Of a stretch of DNA of 64,000 nucleotides, positions 61,482 to 64,000 are shown in pieces; the first letter of the stretch is position 1; the number at the start of each line of letters is the position of its first letter. Both the position numbers and the translations under genes were made by a program. Under the pieces are notes generated by a model that saw only the letters and a program-made list of their open reading frames with translations, was not told the origin of the DNA and made no database searches. Origin of the DNA: Geobacter sp. Its GTDB lineage: Bacteria; Desulfobacterota; Desulfuromonadia; Geobacterales; Geobacteraceae. Location: NCBI GenBank assembly GCA_003574885.1, contig PJFC01000004.1, forward strand, positions 124,001 to 188,000. Reading direction: 5' to 3'.

Positions 61482-62198
61482 TTAGCTCTGCTTCCTGGCG
61501 GTGAGTGCCGCCCGGAGGTCGGTTTCCACCTGGCTGAGCTGACTTGAACCCTGAACCGCCACGCAGAGATAATTGTTCCGTGCTTCGAACATGAGCAACT
61601 GGTAGTTCCTTCCCTGCCAGGCGGCGGATTTGACCGTGCCGACACCGAATAATCCTCCCAGATCGTTACCTATCCGTGCCAGGGCCAGCCCCCTGTGGGC
61701 CAGTGATTCGGCTTCGAAACTGTCATCCTGCTGGGGAACGCCGCTGCTGTCGGTGACCACGGCGTAGGCGACACCAGCCACGGACAGTGCCCGTTCCGTT
61801 ATGCTCGGCAATGCCCGCTGCTGTTCCTGCACCGGTTCCTGCTGTGGGAACCTGGTCCGGGCTTCGTCCATGAGCCGATGGGCCTCAAGCAGGAGGTAGC
61901 TGAGGCTTTCCGTTATGGTGCGGCTGGTGGTGGTCACTTTCGGCTGGATGGCGAACCTTCCCCCCGGCCAGCAGATGATGGCGTTAAATGCCGCCACCCC
62001 GGTCGCTTTTCCCTGTTCCGCATGGATGATATCGCCATCGCGGAAAAAGATCATTCCCTGTTCCGTTCCATATTCAACGGTTATGCAACCGGAAAATCTG
62101 TTGTGTCCCTTCAACTGCAGTACATCTGCCAGCTGAAGGCCATCGACAGAACCTGCAAAGCCTATTGTCGGGGATTTTTGATGTGTTTCCTGAGCCAT
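61482..62198 (-). CDS. DUF4388-type protein with C-terminal roadblock-like part
   Basis: 238 residues. The N-terminal part (about 10-115) has IGFAGSVDGLQLADVLQLKGHNRFSGCITVEYG and FFRDGDIIHAEQGKATG, the DUF4388/PATAN-type pattern known in two-component and motility proteins. The C-terminal part (about 150-238) looks like a roadblock fold, LARIGNDLGGLFGVGTVKSAAWQGRNYQLLMFEARNNYLCVAV. With its neighbour it may form a signalling pair. Role unknown. Confidence 0.7.
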   Translation of the reverse strand: MAQETHQKSPTIGFAGSVDGLQLADVLQLKGHNRFSGCITVEYGTEQGMIFFRDGDIIHAEQGKATGVAAFNAIICWPGGRFAIQPKVTTTSRTITESLSYLLLEAHRLMDEARTRFPQQEPVQEQQRALPSITERALSVAGVAYAVVTDSSGVPQQDDSFEAESLAHRGLALARIGNDLGGLFGVGTVKSAAWQGRNYQLLMFEARNNYLCVAVQGSSQLSQVETDLRAALTARKQS

Positions 62199-62546
62199 GT
62201 CGTCCCTCTCTCAACAAGTGAGGTGCAAAAAAATCACACTTTACCAAAAAATATGGAAAATTAAAACAGGTCAATTCTCGCGTATCGGGAAGAGACCGGC
62301 GCGGAATGTCCTGATTAGGCCATGAACGATTGGTGAAATAACGGAATATATTTGAATCTGTTTATGTATGTGTCGGGTCGATGTTGCGGGTCCCGCATGA
62401 CAGCACGGTCGCCTTGGCCGTGCCGGCCTTGTCGATACATGCACCTGTCGATAGGAAAGCAAAATGTACGCCGATTGGTGAGGAATATACGGGGAGTATT
62501 CCCCCCGGAGACGGAGCGGTCGGCACGTCCCCGGGGGGAGAAGATA
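62199..62546. other. Interval without a gene
   Basis: 348 bases. AT-rich near the DUF4388 gene (promoter candidate), GC-rich near phoU. A strong hairpin is at 62501-62538. No riboswitch or tRNA recognised. Confidence 0.6.
62501..62538 (-). terminator. Hairpin 3' of phoU
   Basis: CCCCCCGGAGACG pairs with CGTCCCCGGGGGG (one mismatch at A/C). No T-run follows, so it may be a weak terminator or a 3' stabilising structure of the pst operon. Confidence 0.5.
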
Positions 62547-63218
62547 TCAGGCGATGGTGTGGCGGATGTCCTTCCCTTTCACCATGAAGATGACCATCTC
62601 CGCCACGTTGGTGGCGTGGTCGGCGATGCGCTCGATACACTTGGAGACATGGTTCACCTTAATGGCGCGGGAGATGGTCGACGGGTCTTCGATCATGAAG
62701 GTAAGGAGTTCCCGCTGTATCTGCTCGTTCAGTTGATCAACGAACTCGTCGTCCTTGCATACCTTCACGGCAAGTTCATCGTCCCCCCTGACGAAGGAGT
62801 CCAGTGCTTCCTTTACCATCCCTATGGCATAGTGGGCCATGCGGGGCATGTCGATGTAGGGCTTGAGGGGGGGCTCGGCGTTCAATTCCCGTGCCCGTTT
62901 GGCGATGGCGGCGCACTGGTCGCCGATCCTTTCCAGGTCGGTGACGATCTTGAACGCGAGGGTGATGAAACGGAGGTCGCGACCGGCCGGCTGGCGTCTG
63001 GCCAGCACTTCCAGGCAGTGGTCGTCGATCTCCATTTCAAGAGTGTTGATTTCATGGTCAAAGGCGATGGTCCGCTCGGCCAGTGCCGTATCACGCTCTT
63101 CCAGAGCTTTCATGGCGTTGACGAGCATCACCTCCACCTTGCCCCCCATCTCCAGGAGCTTTTCACGAATGATGTTGAGTTCTGCGTCGTACTGTTTGCT
63201 GAAATGTTCCCGTTCCAT
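62547..63218 (-). CDS. phoU: PhoU phosphate regulator
   Basis: Two repeats of a three-helix bundle, 223 residues, with the E-x-x-x-D metal-binding pattern in FDHEINTLEMEIDDHCLEVL and later ADHATNVAEM. It connects the Pst transporter with the PhoR/PhoB system and lowers uptake when phosphate is sufficient. It follows pstB on the minus strand; an inverted repeat separates them. A weak GGGGTT precedes the ATG. Confidence 0.95.
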   Translation of the reverse strand: MEREHFSKQYDAELNIIREKLLEMGGKVEVMLVNAMKALEERDTALAERTIAFDHEINTLEMEIDDHCLEVLARRQPAGRDLRFITLAFKIVTDLERIGDQCAAIAKRARELNAEPPLKPYIDMPRMAHYAIGMVKEALDSFVRGDDELAVKVCKDDEFVDQLNEQIQRELLTFMIEDPSTISRAIKVNHVSKCIERIADHATNVAEMVIFMVKGKDIRHTIA

Positions 63219-63233
63219 GGTAACCCCGTTATC

Positions 63234-63334
63234 AGGGACTGGGGATTGGGGACTGGTAGAACCAGAACCCTTTCCTCGTCCCTCTGATTTTGTCTGTTTT
63301 TTTGCCCGTCCCTAATCTCTAATCCCCAGTCCCT
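63234..63334. repeat. Inverted repeat between pstB and phoU
   Basis: AGGGACTGGGGATT at 63234-63247 and AATCCCCAGTCCCT at 63321-63334 are perfect complements about 73 bases apart. The arms continue with heptamer-like GGGGACTGG/CTAATCT words seen in many bacterial intergenic spaces. It may set mRNA stability between the two genes. Confidence 0.6.
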
Positions 63335-63339
63335 TGATT

Positions 63340-64000
63340 CTACCCGAACCTTCCCGTGATGTAGTCCTCGGTCTGTTTCCTGTCGGGCGTGGTGAAAATC
63401 TTCTTCGTGACGCCGCATTCGATCAGTTCACCCAGGTAAAAGAAGGCGGTGACGTCGGAAACCCGGGCGGCCTGCTGCATGTTATGGGTGACAATAATGA
63501 TGGTGTACCGCTCCTTCAGCTCCTCGATCAGCTCTTCGATCTTGAGGGTGGAGAGCGGGTCGAGGGCAGAGGCGGGCTCATCCATCAGGATCACTTCCGG
63601 CCGGACGGCAATGGTGCGGGCGATGCAGAGCCGTTGCTGCTGCCCCCCCGAAAGCTCCATGGCATTGCTCTTCAGGCGGTCCTTTACCTCATCCCAGAGA
63701 GCGACCCGCTGCAGGCTCGATTCGACAATTTCGTCGGCCTCGTCCCGCCGCATCCGGCCGTTCAGCTTGTAGCCGGCTATCACGTTATCATAGATTGACA
63801 TGGCAGGGAAGGGGTTTGGTTTCTGAAACACCATGCCGATCTTGCGACGGATGGCGACCGGGTCCACTCCCCGCCCATAGATGTCGGTATCGTCGAGAAG
63901 TATCCGGCCGGAAACCTGGGCGCCGGGTGTCATGTCGTGCATCCGGTTGATGGCGCGCAGGACCGTGGACTTGCCGCAGCCGGAGGGGCCGATAATGGCG
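63340..64000 (-). CDS. pstB: Phosphate ABC transporter ATPase PstB (5' end cut by window)
   Basis: The reading frame is open to the window edge, so the N-terminus is missing. It has Walker A within GPSGCGKST at the right edge, [26 protein letters not shown] and VTHNM. The usual PstB pattern [13 protein letters not shown] is present. It pairs with PstC/PstA in phosphate uptake; those genes probably lie beyond 64000. Confidence 0.95.
   Translation of the reverse strand, partial: AIIGPSGCGKSTVLRAINRMHDMTPGAQVSGRILLDDTDIYGRGVDPVAIRRKIGMVFQKPNPFPAMSIYDNVIAGYKLNGRMRRDEADEIVESSLQRVALWDEVKDRLKSNAMELSGGQQQRLCIARTIAVRPEVILMDEPASALDPLSTLKIEELIEELKERYTIIIVTHNMQQAARVSDVTAFFYLGELIECGVTKKIFTTPDRKQTEDYITGRFG

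Noticed and set aside
62340-62460. Possible c-di-GMP riboswitch on the minus strand
   Set aside because: It has some GC-rich pairing and a GGGACCCGCAA stretch, but the conserved GGGACGCAAAGCC-type core is absent.

Overview
The window looks like a Geobacteraceae chromosome (Geobacter/Geotalea type, Desulfuromonadota). The evidence is gene content seen by eye, not a database search: a hopanoid cluster beside hcp, the pheA-tyrA-aroA-cmk-ispH-rpsA-ihfB run, DUF6178, roadblock/DUF4388 proteins and two-component regulators, in GC-rich DNA. Most of it is ordinary core genome. It is interrupted by one visibly more AT-rich accessory block at a tRNA-Leu gene.

Layout. 1-9000: orphan membrane protein, hybrid-cluster protein (hcp) with a strong HcpR/FNR-type box, then hopanoid/isoprenoid genes on the minus strand (hpnH, dxs, hpnA, shc). 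9098-13157: divergent hopanoid transporter hpnN, an MnmM-like methyltransferase, a Skp/OmpH-like chaperone. 13361-19250: aminotransferase, NtrX-like regulator, carbonic anhydrase, fxsA, DUF503 protein, Tat-exported superoxide dismutase, PfpI-like protein, exported cupredoxin. 19502-23790: MacA/MacB-like export system (adaptor, ATPase, two permeases). 23953-31164: aromatic amino acid and housekeeping run ending in rpsA and ihfB.

31282-40153: tRNA-Leu(UAA) followed by an island of about 8.8 kb. It has a tyrosine integrase, an AlpA-type regulator, a Toprim primase/DUF3631-type helicase, many small unknown genes, a TerS-like protein and a reversed lipoprotein gene. There is no capsid, tail or large terminase. 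This is the architecture of a phage satellite (PICI-like or P4-like) and is the most interesting object in the window. Both ends carry a diverged repeat of the tRNA 3' end plus terminator, and GGNGGTA arm-like repeats. Just beyond the right end lies the 3' tail of a second integrase, a scar of a tandem element. An HU-like gene and a small His/Gly-rich lipoprotein follow.

41751-46604: LpxR-like lipid A deacylase and an MFS exporter, bracketed by a 27-bp direct repeat, then a REC-GAF-PAS histidine kinase. 46647-51646: sulfur and tRNA-thiolation operon cysE-iscR-iscS-mnmA, preceded by a near-consensus IscR type-1 operator, then mtaB after a 159-bp nested palindrome. 51681-64000: DUF6178 protein, cysteine-cluster protein, GspB/ExeA-like pair, zinc-ribbon membrane protein, glycosyltransferase-miaA-ctpA, roadblock/DUF4388 pair, and the end of a pst operon (pstB, cut by the window edge, then phoU).

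Themes: envelope remodelling (hopanoids, LpxR, Skp, exporters) and tRNA modification (mnmA, MnmM-like, mtaB, miaA). Two long palindromic intergenic repeats, at 3641-3761 and 25030-25153, share an inner block and seem to be one dispersed family.
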